Assembly (NCBI GenBank): GCA_913057135.1 | Contig: CAJXNM010000006.1 | Coordinates: 1 to 64,000, forward strand | Direction: 5' to 3' | Length of the DNA stretch: 64,000 nucleotides | Origin: an uncultured Halieaceae bacterium | GTDB lineage: Bacteria; Pseudomonadota; Gammaproteobacteria; Pseudomonadales; Halieaceae | Shown: one piece after another, positions 50,504-58,377 of the stretch | Layout of the letters: each line of letters starts with the position of its first letter | Position numbering within the stretch: the first letter of the stretch is position 1 | Notes under the pieces: generated by a model | What the model was told of the DNA's origin: nothing | Database searches by the model: none | Seen by the model: only the letters and a program-made list of their open reading frames with translations | Position numbers and translations under genes: made by a program

Positions 50504-51535
50504 TCAGCTGTACTGCGATCGCAAACGTCGCGCCGCTTCCACCATTGACTCTAGCTTGGCTAGGGAGACGTCCCGAGGTAGGTACTTCATGCCGCAGTCA
50601 GGGGCCAATACCACCCGCTCTTTATCGATATAGGGTAGCGCGCGTTCAACCCGAGCGACGATGGTTTCAGGTGTCTCGACCTCTGTCGTCGATAAATCGA
50701 TGACCCCAAGCAAGATAGTCTGAGCCGGCAGTGACGTCAGCACACTGCAGTCGAGGGAAGACTGGGCTGTCTCGATGGAGATTTGCTGACAGCAGGCATC
50801 GGCCAACTGGGGCAAGAACGAATAGCCCTGGGGACGCTCGTGAATCAGCATGGCGTACCCGAAACAGATGTGAACGCAGGTTGGTCCCGCTGCCCCTTCA
50901 AGTGCCGCATTCAATGCTGTCACGCCGTATTCCTCGGCGGCTTCCGGTCGGGCTTGCATATAGGGTTCATCGAGCTGAATGACATCGGCGCCGGCCGCGA
51001 ATAAATCGGCGATTTCCTCACGCACCGCGGCGGCGTAGTCCATGGCAGCGGCTGCCGGCGAGTCATACCAGTCGTTTTGTGCCTGCTGACTCATTGTAAA
51101 AGGACCGGGCACTGTGAATTTGATCGGCCGATCGGTAAGGGTTCGAAGATACTTTACTTCTTCAACACTCACTGGGTGCTTGCGGCTAATAGCACCGGTA
51201 ATACGCGGCACGGGTACCGGCTCACCGCTGCGATCGAGGGCCTGTCCAGGGTTGTCGATGTCGACACCATTGAGCGCCGTGGCAAAGTGATTGGAGTAGC
51301 TCTCTCGGCAGGCTTCACCGTCGGTGATGATATCGAGCCCGGCATTGACCTGATCTTCCACCGCTAAACGCACAGCGTCTTGCTTGGCTTCTGCCAAAAA
51401 CTCGGGGGCGACCCGCCACAACTCCTGGGCGCGTGTACGTGGTGGGAATCGACCTTTTAGCTTGGCCTTATCGATAAGCCAATCGGGTTGGGAGTAGGAT
51501 CCAACAAGACTGGTAGGGAACAGGGGTAGCGTCAT
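50504..51535 (-). CDS. Short MetE-like methyltransferase (catalytic barrel only)
   Basis: 343 residues, equal to just the C-terminal catalytic half of cobalamin-independent methionine synthase. Zinc ligand pattern is intact: His 222 and Cys 224 (VHICFG), Glu 255 (ISIETA) and Cys 314 (APDCGMK). DGE at 72-74 and DEP at 189-191 are also conserved. Without the N-terminal half it should not handle methyl-folate as MetE does. Known short relatives include corrinoid- or oxygen-dependent methionine synthases and coenzyme M transferases. Between the demethylation cluster and an unassigned catabolic operon; convergent with sdaA. Confidence 0.78.
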   Translation of the reverse strand: MTLPLFPTSLVGSYSQPDWLIDKAKLKGRFPPRTRAQELWRVAPEFLAEAKQDAVRLAVEDQVNAGLDIITDGEACRESYSNHFATALNGVDIDNPGQALDRSGEPVPVPRITGAISRKHPVSVEEVKYLRTLTDRPIKFTVPGPFTMSQQAQNDWYDSPAAAAMDYAAAVREEIADLFAAGADVIQLDEPYMQARPEAAEEYGVTALNAALEGAAGPTCVHICFGYAMLIHERPQGYSFLPQLADACCQQISIETAQSSLDCSVLTSLPAQTILLGVIDLSTTEVETPETIVARVERALPYIDKERVVLAPDCGMKYLPRDVSLAKLESMVEAARRLRSQYS

Positions 51536-51587
51536 GATGTTGTCTCTGTAAAGTGTTATCGGAGTCGGTGCAATTTAGCGACCGCTA

Positions 51588-51647
51588 GTGTCAAAAGTCG
51601 TGTCAGAGGTCGTGCCAAAAGTAGTGCCAAAAGCCGTGACAAAGACA
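51588..51647. repeat. Degenerate 12-bp tandem repeat, five units
   Basis: Five consecutive 12-mers of the form GTGNCAAAAGTC (GTGTCAAAAGTC, GTGTCAGAGGTC, GTGCCAAAAGTA, GTGCCAAAAGCC, GTGACAAAGACA). They are followed by two diverged CCAAAGA(T/C)AG(A/G)G units to about 51685. Non-coding, between the MetE-like and CoA-ligase genes. Confidence 0.75.
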
Positions 51648-51698
51648 GGGCACTCCAAAGATAGAGCATCCCAAAGACAGGGTCTGCCAACGATAGCC

Positions 51699-51738
51699 AC
51701 CATAATTCGATACCGAGGCCTCGTATCGAGGCCTCAAT
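51699..51738. terminator. Palindromic region downstream of the CoA ligase (possible terminator)
   Basis: GATACCGAGGCCTCGTATC is a near-perfect palindrome around AGGCCT, and GAGGCCTC recurs immediately after (CGAGGCCTCAATCG). It lies just past the ligase stop at 51748 on the minus strand. It could form a strong hairpin, but no T-run follows. Confidence 0.45.
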
Positions 51739-51747
51739 CGAGGGCTG

Positions 51748-53082
51748 TCAGGCGGCAGCTTCAGAGTAGTCCACCAGCTTGGTTTTATAGGTCTCCCGGG
51801 GCAACTGTCCGTGCTCGACTAAACGTACGTCGGTGGTGACCAACAATCGGGCTTTGATCTCGTCTTTGATCTGTTTGGCAAGCACAGGGTTCTCGGTTGA
51901 TTGCCCGTGTGCCACCTCGACCACCACCGGTAGTGGCGGCGTTTGCAGCACACCCTGCGTCATGGGGCGGATGCTGAAGATACCCGATACCTGACCATTG
52001 AAACTGTCTAGGACACTACGCACCGCGGTTGGGAATAGGTTAACCCCCCGCACAATGAGCATGTCATCGGTGCGTCCGACACATCGGATACGTGGCCCCG
52101 TGCGCCCCGTCGGGTTGTCGCGCAGGGTTACCACAACGTGATCTCGACTGCGGAAGCGCAAAAGTGGCATAGCCTCCCGCTGCAGGGCGGTGTACACCAG
52201 CTCACCCTCGGCACCGTCTTCCCAGGGCACCGGGTTGCCTGATACGGGGTCAATCAGCTCCACGTGAACGAATCCACGGGCCATGAAATGCATGCCGTTC
52301 TCGTCGGCATCTTCGGCCCAAACCGACAGGGATACATCGCCAATACCCATGGATTCCCGTACGGTACAACCAAAGGCGTCGGTAATGGCCGAGCGCACGA
52401 AAGGGTCGCCGCCACCGGGCTCACCGGCGGTGATCATGTTGCGCAGGCCCAGCGAGCGGGTATCGATCCCGTGATCGCGGCACCAATCAATGAGGTAAAG
52501 ACCATAGGAAGGCGTACAGCTGACGCCGGTCGCTCCCAGCTTTTGAATGGCCGTCACCATGCGCTCGGTGTTACCGGTACCCACGGGGATAACACTGCAG
52601 CCGATTTTATCGAAGCCATAGTAAACGGCACCGGCCACGAAGGGCCCCGCATTGAAGCCCACCACCAGGCGCTGACCGCGCTTGAACCCTGCCGCACTGT
52701 AACCTCGGGCTACGTTCGTGGCATACATATCTAAGTCGCGCTGGGTCAGACCCAAATAGCAGGGGGTGCCAGTGGTACCGCTGGTACTGAACACACGCAC
52801 CAAGCTATCCGGATCGGCGGCAATATGACTGCCAAAGGGCGGGTGCTCTGCCTGACTGGTGCGTAACTCGTCTTTCTCGGTGAAAGGCAGTTGCGCGATG
52901 TCATCGAGCTCGCCGACTTTCTCGGGGCTATCAAAACCCGCTGCTGCCAATTTTTCCTGATAGAAAGCTGAGTGCTCGAGCAAGTAGCGGATCTGGCGTC
53001 GGTAGCTGTCTCGGTCGATGGCAAATTGCGCATCGACCGGACGTGTTTCTACCTCAGCATCGAACAGCTGATGGTCACGCAT
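51748..53082 (-). CDS. Phenylacetate-CoA ligase-like adenylate-forming enzyme (PaaK family)
   Basis: 444 residues from the ATG at 53082 (GGGGAG upstream), which overlaps the preceding gene by eight bases. AMP-binding loop FSTSGTTGTPCYLGLT, MESMGIGD-type core (VRESMGIGDVSLSVWAED), the RFRSRDHVVVT and GRTDDMLIVRGVNLFPTAV hinge blocks, and a PaaK C-terminal domain with the LPRETYKTKLVD lysine region. Activates a carboxylic acid, commonly aromatic, to its CoA thioester. Last gene of the operon receptor-VOC-flavodoxin-ligase; the acid is unknown. Confidence 0.85.
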   Translation of the reverse strand: MRDHQLFDAEVETRPVDAQFAIDRDSYRRQIRYLLEHSAFYQEKLAAAGFDSPEKVGELDDIAQLPFTEKDELRTSQAEHPPFGSHIAADPDSLVRVFSTSGTTGTPCYLGLTQRDLDMYATNVARGYSAAGFKRGQRLVVGFNAGPFVAGAVYYGFDKIGCSVIPVGTGNTERMVTAIQKLGATGVSCTPSYGLYLIDWCRDHGIDTRSLGLRNMITAGEPGGGDPFVRSAITDAFGCTVRESMGIGDVSLSVWAEDADENGMHFMARGFVHVELIDPVSGNPVPWEDGAEGELVYTALQREAMPLLRFRSRDHVVVTLRDNPTGRTGPRIRCVGRTDDMLIVRGVNLFPTAVRSVLDSFNGQVSGIFSIRPMTQGVLQTPPLPVVVEVAHGQSTENPVLAKQIKDEIKARLLVTTDVRLVEHGQLPRETYKTKLVDYSEAAA

Positions 53083-53665
53083 TCTGGGCTCCCCATCGGC
53101 ACAGGGCTTCTGCGACGCGAATGCCGAACAGTTTTGCGGTTTCACGATCGGCATTGGGTGGGGCAACGTCTGGCCCTTCGTCGACATTGGCCTGGGTCAT
53201 ACAGCCAATGGCGGCGCCACAGCGGTTGGTATCGGCGTCAGATCCTCCCGAGTGGTTGTTACCCGGCATTTGGCCTAAACCCACCCAGATCATGCTGTGC
53301 TGCATAGCGAAGGTCATCATCTCGATCAGGGTGTTTTGCTTGTCACCGTTCATCGAGCCCGAGTTGGTAAAGCCGGCGGCCAGCTTGTTCGCCCACTTCT
53401 GCTCCATCCAGCGCCCGGAGCTGGCTTCCATGAAGGTCTTAAATACCGCGGACGCCGAGCCCATGTAGGTCGGCGAGCCGAAAATCATGCCATCAACATT
53501 ATCGAGCTCTGCCAGCGCTGGACTGTCGGGCCCGGTAATATCTGCGGCTTTGATCACGCTTACCTCAACCCCAGCAACGGTGCTGGCACCGGCAACAACA
53601 TGCTCCGCCACCACATCGGTGTGGCCGTAGCCGGAATGGCATACAACAGCGAGTTTTAAAGACAT
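53075..53665 (-). CDS. WrbA-like flavodoxin-fold NAD(P)H:quinone/FMN reductase
   Basis: 196 residues. Flavodoxin fold with FMN phosphate loop SGYGHTDVVAEHV (about 11-23), GMIFGSPTYMGSASAVFKTFMEASSG, and AAGFTNSGSMNGDKQNTLIEM. This is the WrbA/NQO-type pattern (two-electron quinone reduction). The C-terminal GGSDADTNRCGAAIGCMTQANVD region differs from E. coli WrbA. Likely supplies or removes electrons for a quinone or aromatic intermediate of this operon. Fourteen bases after the VOC gene. Confidence 0.82.
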   Translation of the reverse strand: MSLKLAVVCHSGYGHTDVVAEHVVAGASTVAGVEVSVIKAADITGPDSPALAELDNVDGMIFGSPTYMGSASAVFKTFMEASSGRWMEQKWANKLAAGFTNSGSMNGDKQNTLIEMMTFAMQHSMIWVGLGQMPGNNHSGGSDADTNRCGAAIGCMTQANVDEGPDVAPPNADRETAKLFGIRVAEALCRWGAQNA

Positions 53666-53679
53666 AGGGATACCTCGTA

Positions 53680-54225
53680 TTAACGGTGGAACTGTTCGTT
53701 GTTAGGGGTGTGATCGCCGCCCAGCCACTTTTTCAAGTCATCGTGGGCACTGGCTGCTTTGTCGCGATTGATTTGCTCAACATCTTCATGATCGACAGTG
53801 AACTCCACCAAAAGCCCCGAGGGGTCGAAGCAGTACAGTGACCAGCAATAGCCGTGGTTCAAGGGGTAGGCCTCACCGCTCTCGAAGTAGCCGGCGGCCT
53901 CAAGACGGTCTTTGATACCGTCTTGGGTCTCTTGATCGACCTTCATGGCCAAGTGACGGAAGCCCGAGCGGGGAAGTTCGGGACCAAACTCCTCCGCGTC
54001 GTCCTGATCGGCGAACTGGAAAAAGGCTAGGCATGAGCCATCGCCGATATCGAAAAAGCAGTGGGCATAGGTACGCACTTTGCCAAACAAATCGGTGCGC
54101 TCGGCCCAGGTCGCCACCAGCTTATAGCCAATGATGTCCTCGTAGAAATGACGCACCGCCTCGAGGTCTTTGCACACATAGGCGTTGTGGTGCAGGGTTG
54201 ATTTCACTTGCGCAACAGCGTTCAT
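53680..54225 (-). CDS. VOC-superfamily protein (glyoxalase / extradiol dioxygenase type)
   Basis: 181 residues from the ATG at 54225 (GGAG seven bases upstream). Paired beta-alpha-beta-beta-beta modules with metal-ligand-like residues retained: His in STLHHNAYVCKD, His in GFRHLAMKVD and Glu in LLVEFTVD. It may therefore bind a divalent metal and act as isomerase, lyase or ring-cleavage enzyme. Size fits a one-domain VOC enzyme, smaller than two-module extradiol dioxygenases. Second gene of the operon after the TonB receptor; the exact reaction is not inferable. Confidence 0.78.
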   Translation of the reverse strand: MNAVAQVKSTLHHNAYVCKDLEAVRHFYEDIIGYKLVATWAERTDLFGKVRTYAHCFFDIGDGSCLAFFQFADQDDAEEFGPELPRSGFRHLAMKVDQETQDGIKDRLEAAGYFESGEAYPLNHGYCWSLYCFDPSGLLVEFTVDHEDVEQINRDKAASAHDDLKKWLGGDHTPNNEQFHR

Positions 54226-54257
54226 AACAATCTCCATTCAATCAGTGCAGGTTAAGG

Positions 54258-56552
54258 TTAGAACCACTTGGTCAGCTCAATACCGTAGCGCACGGGCTGG
54301 GCGCGCCAAAGGAAGTTGAGGGACCGGTTGGCGTTGGGCGAGAACTCAGTGTTCCACTCCTCGTCGGTGGCATTGCGCACCCACAAGGTCACACCCCAGT
54401 TGTCCACGTCTTCGATGCCTGCACGCAGATCGAGTAGGTTGACAGGGCTGCGTGATGAGTAGTTATCGGGCTCCCACCAGGTTTCACCCAGGTGCTGGTA
54501 ATCCGCCCGTGCAAAGATTTCGCGGTTGCCGCCCATTGGGGCTCGGAACTGGAGGCCGATGTTGGCAGTGACTTCACTGACGAGTGGCGCTTGGTTACCC
54601 AGCCAGGCTTCCGAGAGGCCACTTTCGTCCCGGGGTACGTCAGTGATTTTGCTGTCGGTGAAGCCAATGCCCGCGTTCAGTGTGAAGTAATCACCCAGCA
54701 GCGCTGATACTTCGAATTCCGCACCCTGGTATTCCACCTCTGTCAGGCTACCCAGGTTTTGGGTGTTAGTGCCCGCGTCGTAGTAGAAGAAGTAAGCACC
54801 GTCCAAGGTGGTGTGGTAGAGCGCCGCCGATAAACGCACCTTGCCATCGTTTAAGTCCCCTTTAGCACCTACTTCAAAGGTATCGGCAATCTGCTCGTCG
54901 TAGATATCTTGAATACCGGGGTAGGGTACGGCGGTACCGACACCACTTTGGTTGAAGCCGCCGCTACGGAAGCCCCGGCTGGCATCAGCGTAGAGCATCC
55001 AGTCATCATTGGGCCGCCAGCGGACGGTGAGCTTGGGTTGCAGCGCATCCCAGGTTTCTTTACGGGTCTCACCGAAGATGACCGCGGCGTTAAAGGGCAC
55101 GTTGTACTCGGCGGGGGTCAGTGTGGTGTTTTCGCGCTCATCCTCGTCGTAGCGCAGAGAGAAGTTCATCTCTACGGCGTCGCTTAGATCGGCACTCACT
55201 TGCCCAAATACCGCCCATGCAAAGTTGTCTTGGCCATCGGCGAGTACCCCCAGCTGTGGCGCCGGATCGTTCACTACGCCATCGCTAAAGCCGTCGGTGA
55301 AGATCTGCGGACGGAAGTCCCGCTCCACGTCAAAAATACCCAGGCCCCGGTCAATCTGACCACCGGTAGAGATGTAGCGGTCGGTTTGAATGGCGTAGGC
55401 ACCCACAATCCAGCGCAGGCCGTCGACGTTATTTGAGGTCAGACGTATTTCCTGGCTAAGCGACTCGATTTCTAGATACTGGTTTTGTCCCAAGTCGATG
55501 TATTGGTCACCCGTGCCTGGGAAGAATTCAAGGTCCGGGAAACAGGCGGATGTGCCATCGCGCAGGCATACAAAGAACGGGTCGAAGTTCCAGAAGTTCT
55601 GTGGATCGTCCGGTGGTAGGAAGAACACGTTATCGCCGCTGGAGATTTCCGACACATCATCGTAAGCCGTAATACCTGTGAGGGTGGCAAAGCCCATGTC
55701 GTAATCAAACTTGAAACTGGCGCTGACGAACTCGCGCTCGTTATTACCGGGGTTGTTCACTTGAATGGGCTTATCGGTGTCATCGGCGTCGGCATCGAGC
55801 ACGAAGTAAAAGGCTTGGGTATCGAGTTTTGAGTAGCTTACTCGGAAATCGGTGGTCAGGGTTTCAGAGACGTCCCAGTTAATACGCGCCCGGAATGAGG
55901 TGTCCTTATAGGGGTCGGCATTCTCGTTCAGGTACGTGTTCTCGAGGTAGCCATCGTGATCGATGATTGAGCCCGCCAGACGATACTTGACGGTGCCACT
56001 TTCATTCAGCGGACCACCGACATAGCCCTTCACGCTGTAGCCAGGTGCCGATTCTGCACCCACCCGAATTTCACCCTCGTGCTCATCACCCGGTGCTTTG
56101 GTGGTGATGGTGATGGCGCCACCGATGGCATTACGTCCGTACAGAGCGCCTTGGGGGCCACGCAGTACTTCGATCTGCTGGATATCGAACAGCTGTTGAT
56201 TCAGCTGGGTGGCGTTTGACATAAGTACACCATCAATGAGGATGGCAGCTGCTAGTTCACTGTTTCGGGCCGAGGAGATACCCCGAATGTTCAGAAATGA
56301 GTTGCCAGTGCTTTGGGTCTGCACCAGGGTGACGTTCGGGGTTAGATCAACAAAATCTTGAGGTGTTTGAATGCCGCTAGCGCGGATTTCTCCCTCAGTG
56401 AAGGCCCGCACCGAGATTGGGCTTTCCGCCAGCGTCTCTGCGCGTTTGCGGGCGGTTACCACCACCTCTTCGAGAACCGCTTGGGCCATGGTATCGGTAG
56501 CACAGAGTGCCGAGAGAACTGCCAAAGACAACAGATTACGCTTGGGGAACAT
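54258..56552 (-). CDS. TonB-dependent receptor of an unassigned catabolic operon
   Basis: 764 residues from the ATG at 56552, which has AGGAG five bases upstream. Signal peptide cleaved near TMA|Q (residue 23), TonB box LEEVVVTARKR, plug with SPISVRAFTEGEI, VTLVQTQSTGNSFLNIRGISS and LRGPQGALYGRNAIGGAI, barrel ending in IELTKWF. The LEEVVVTARKR plug type is frequent in sphingomonads and marine gammaproteobacteria that take up aromatics, lipids or glycans. It begins the operon with VOC, reductase and CoA ligase, so it probably imports the compound they degrade. Two palindromes lie 33-64 bases upstream. Confidence 0.9.
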   Translation of the reverse strand: MFPKRNLLSLAVLSALCATDTMAQAVLEEVVVTARKRAETLAESPISVRAFTEGEIRASGIQTPQDFVDLTPNVTLVQTQSTGNSFLNIRGISSARNSELAAAILIDGVLMSNATQLNQQLFDIQQIEVLRGPQGALYGRNAIGGAITITTKAPGDEHEGEIRVGAESAPGYSVKGYVGGPLNESGTVKYRLAGSIIDHDGYLENTYLNENADPYKDTSFRARINWDVSETLTTDFRVSYSKLDTQAFYFVLDADADDTDKPIQVNNPGNNEREFVSASFKFDYDMGFATLTGITAYDDVSEISSGDNVFFLPPDDPQNFWNFDPFFVCLRDGTSACFPDLEFFPGTGDQYIDLGQNQYLEIESLSQEIRLTSNNVDGLRWIVGAYAIQTDRYISTGGQIDRGLGIFDVERDFRPQIFTDGFSDGVVNDPAPQLGVLADGQDNFAWAVFGQVSADLSDAVEMNFSLRYDEDERENTTLTPAEYNVPFNAAVIFGETRKETWDALQPKLTVRWRPNDDWMLYADASRGFRSGGFNQSGVGTAVPYPGIQDIYDEQIADTFEVGAKGDLNDGKVRLSAALYHTTLDGAYFFYYDAGTNTQNLGSLTEVEYQGAEFEVSALLGDYFTLNAGIGFTDSKITDVPRDESGLSEAWLGNQAPLVSEVTANIGLQFRAPMGGNREIFARADYQHLGETWWEPDNYSSRSPVNLLDLRAGIEDVDNWGVTLWVRNATDEEWNTEFSPNANRSLNFLWRAQPVRYGIELTKWF

Positions 56553-56584
56553 ACACACTCCTATGGGTCGTTATTTCTCTTTTT

Positions 56585-56597
56585 TTCGATATTCGAA
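56585..56597. promoter_or_regulatory. 13-bp palindrome 1 (TTCGA-TAT-TCGAA), candidate regulator site
   Basis: Perfect inverted repeat with five-base arms and a three-base spacer, 33 bases before the receptor ATG at 56552. Six bases from a second palindrome of identical geometry. Confidence 0.6.
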
Positions 56598-56603
56598 AAT
56601 CTA

Positions 56604-56616
56604 TTCGCTTTGCGAA
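56604..56616. promoter_or_regulatory. 13-bp palindrome 2 (TTCGC-TTT-GCGAA), candidate regulator site
   Basis: Same arm and spacer lengths as palindrome 1, centre-to-centre 19 bases, about two helical turns. IclR-family proteins bind short palindromes in divergent promoters; the IclR gene at 58355 is the nearest candidate. Confidence 0.6.
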
Positions 56617-56722
56617 CACGTAGGTATACCATGAACATCTAAAAGTGGATCAACCCCAACGCATTTTTATTGGTTGTAAGGCGCACGGTAGGCTAGGGCG
56701 TAAATAGAGGAGGTTATCACCC

Positions 56723-57502
56723 ATGAGTAGCAAGCACGGCAACTCACCCGAAACACGCATTTGTGGCTATGACGCCGACAGCATCACCTTACGGGGTAAA
56801 GATTTGGTGCACGAGGTTATTGGCCACTTCAGTTTCACCGGTGCGTTTTTGCTGCAGGCCCTAGGCCGACAACCCACCGAGCGACAGGTGACGCTTGTGG
56901 ATGCTGCGCTTGTAACCATCATGGAGCACGGCTTGGTGCCCTCGGTAGTGGCAACTCGACTTACCGTGCACGGTGCGCCCGAGTCACTGCAAGGGGCAGT
57001 GGCCGCGGGCTTGCTAGGGGTGGGTGATCGCTATGCGGGCACTGCGGGTCGCTGCGGTGAATTACTTGAGCGCATGTTGGCCAGCAGCGATGTGGATGCC
57101 GAGGCCCAGCTCATTGTTGCCGAGCATCGTGCCACACGTACACCAGTGCCAGGCTTCGGTCATCCCATTCACACGGGGCGAGATCCAAGGGTCGATCGTC
57201 TGCTGGCTCTATTACCCGAGGCCGACCCAGCCCGAACTGCCATGATGGCGCTAGAGCAGGCGATTAGTTCGGCACTCGGTAGGCCGCTGGTCATGAATGT
57301 CAGCGCTGCACTTGCAGCCATTTTGGGGGCGGCTCAGGTACCGGCCCCGATGATGCGCGGCGTGGTATTGGTGGCGCGTTGCGCAGGATTGGTGGGCCAT
57401 GTGCTGGAAGAGCAAACCAATCCGGTGGGGGATGCCCTGTGGCACGGCGCTGAAGCGGCGGTGACCTACGTTGACCCCGAAGAGCAAGGGCCCGATCAGT
57501 GA
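56723..57502 (+). CDS. Citryl-CoA lyase-like protein (short citrate-synthase family)
   Basis: 259 residues, much shorter than citrate synthase (about 430) and similar to the C-terminal lyase part of ATP-citrate lyase or Ccl-type citryl-CoA lyases. Citrate-synthase catalytic features remain: IMEHGLVPSVVATRL (His), PGFGHPIHTGRDPRVDRLL (His, Asp-Pro-Arg) and GHVLEEQTNP at the end. Likely makes or breaks a C-C bond of a hydroxyacyl-CoA, releasing an acyl-CoA and a keto acid. Strong ribosome site (GAGGAGG). Divergent from the TonB receptor and overlapping the hydrolase gene by four bases. Confidence 0.78.
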   Translation: MSSKHGNSPETRICGYDADSITLRGKDLVHEVIGHFSFTGAFLLQALGRQPTERQVTLVDAALVTIMEHGLVPSVVATRLTVHGAPESLQGAVAAGLLGVGDRYAGTAGRCGELLERMLASSDVDAEAQLIVAEHRATRTPVPGFGHPIHTGRDPRVDRLLALLPEADPARTAMMALEQAISSALGRPLVMNVSAALAAILGAAQVPAPMMRGVVLVARCAGLVGHVLEEQTNPVGDALWHGAEAAVTYVDPEEQGPDQ

Positions 57503-58377
57503 CAGGCACCCAGGAGCAGCGCTATCACGTTCCGGTATCCGGGGGGAGCATCGAGGTTATCGTTGATCAGTTAGCTGACGAGGACTCTGACCCTAGCGCA
57601 GAGGTCGGTTCACCTATCAACTTGGTGTGTTTGCACGGCTGGACCCTCGATAGCCGTTCTTTTGCGCCACAAATGCCCCTGGTCAGCCCCAGGTTACGGT
57701 TGGTGCGTTACGACCGCAGGGGGTTTGGCAGCAACCGCTTGAGCCCTTGTTTTCAGACAGAACTCGATGACCTTGGCGCCATTTTAATGTCCCTGCATGG
57801 GCCGGTGGTGTTGTGGGGTGTCTCCCAGGGCGCTCGTCTGGCCTTGCGTTACTGGGTGACAGCAAGGGCCCATGAGGGCGGCAATATGCCTCACCCCGAC
57901 GGTGTCATTAGCCAAGGTGGGCATGTGGATGGCTTGGCGATTGATGACCCCGACAGTGACGCGATTCCCTTTGACCGCTATCGCCAATTGTTGGCGCAGG
58001 GCGATCGCGATAGTTTCATGCAGGAGTGGGGCCAGCATCCGCTGGTGGTGGGCGGTGCTACCCAACACCAGCGCGCCGCACTGGCCGCACTGGCCGATGG
58101 CTATACCGGGGCCGACTTATTAACCGAGGGTGCATTGCCAGCCCCCATGGATGTACGCGCGGCGTTGCCCCATTTGCAGGCGCCGCTACTGGTGGTCACG
58201 GGTACGGAAGAAACCGCTTCTCGCCAGCGCCACAGCGCCTACCTTGCGGAGCAGGTGCCCCTAGCACAGGCGGTGACTATTGGTGGCGGCGGTCACCTGT
58301 GTAACGTTACCCATGCGGATGAAGTGAATGCCGACGTGCGTGGTTGGCTGGCCATTAATAACCAGCGGTTTGAATAG
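57499..58377 (+). CDS. Alpha/beta hydrolase (enol-lactonase/esterase-like)
   Basis: 292 residues, GTG start overlapping the previous stop. CLHGWTLDSRSF oxyanion loop, YDRRGFGSN, nucleophile elbow WGVSQGARLAL (Ser), and a C-terminal GGGHLCNVTHADEV with the catalytic His. The Asp member is likely in the TGTEETASR region or nearby. The family includes 3-oxoadipate enol-lactonases and ring-cleavage product hydrolases, which suits the PcaR-like IclR regulator next door. Its 3' end overlaps the convergent IclR gene by 23 bases. Confidence 0.83.
   Translation: MTGTQEQRYHVPVSGGSIEVIVDQLADEDSDPSAEVGSPINLVCLHGWTLDSRSFAPQMPLVSPRLRLVRYDRRGFGSNRLSPCFQTELDDLGAILMSLHGPVVLWGVSQGARLALRYWVTARAHEGGNMPHPDGVISQGGHVDGLAIDDPDSDAIPFDRYRQLLAQGDRDSFMQEWGQHPLVVGGATQHQRAALAALADGYTGADLLTEGALPAPMDVRAALPHLQAPLLVVTGTEETASRQRHSAYLAEQVPLAQAVTIGGGGHLCNVTHADEVNADVRGWLAINNQRFE

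Noticed and set aside
51588-51839. Plus-strand open frame with repeated KVV motifs over the 12-bp array
   Set aside because: The repeat is a multiple of three, so it is open by default; the rest runs antisense into the CoA-ligase gene and has no protein features.
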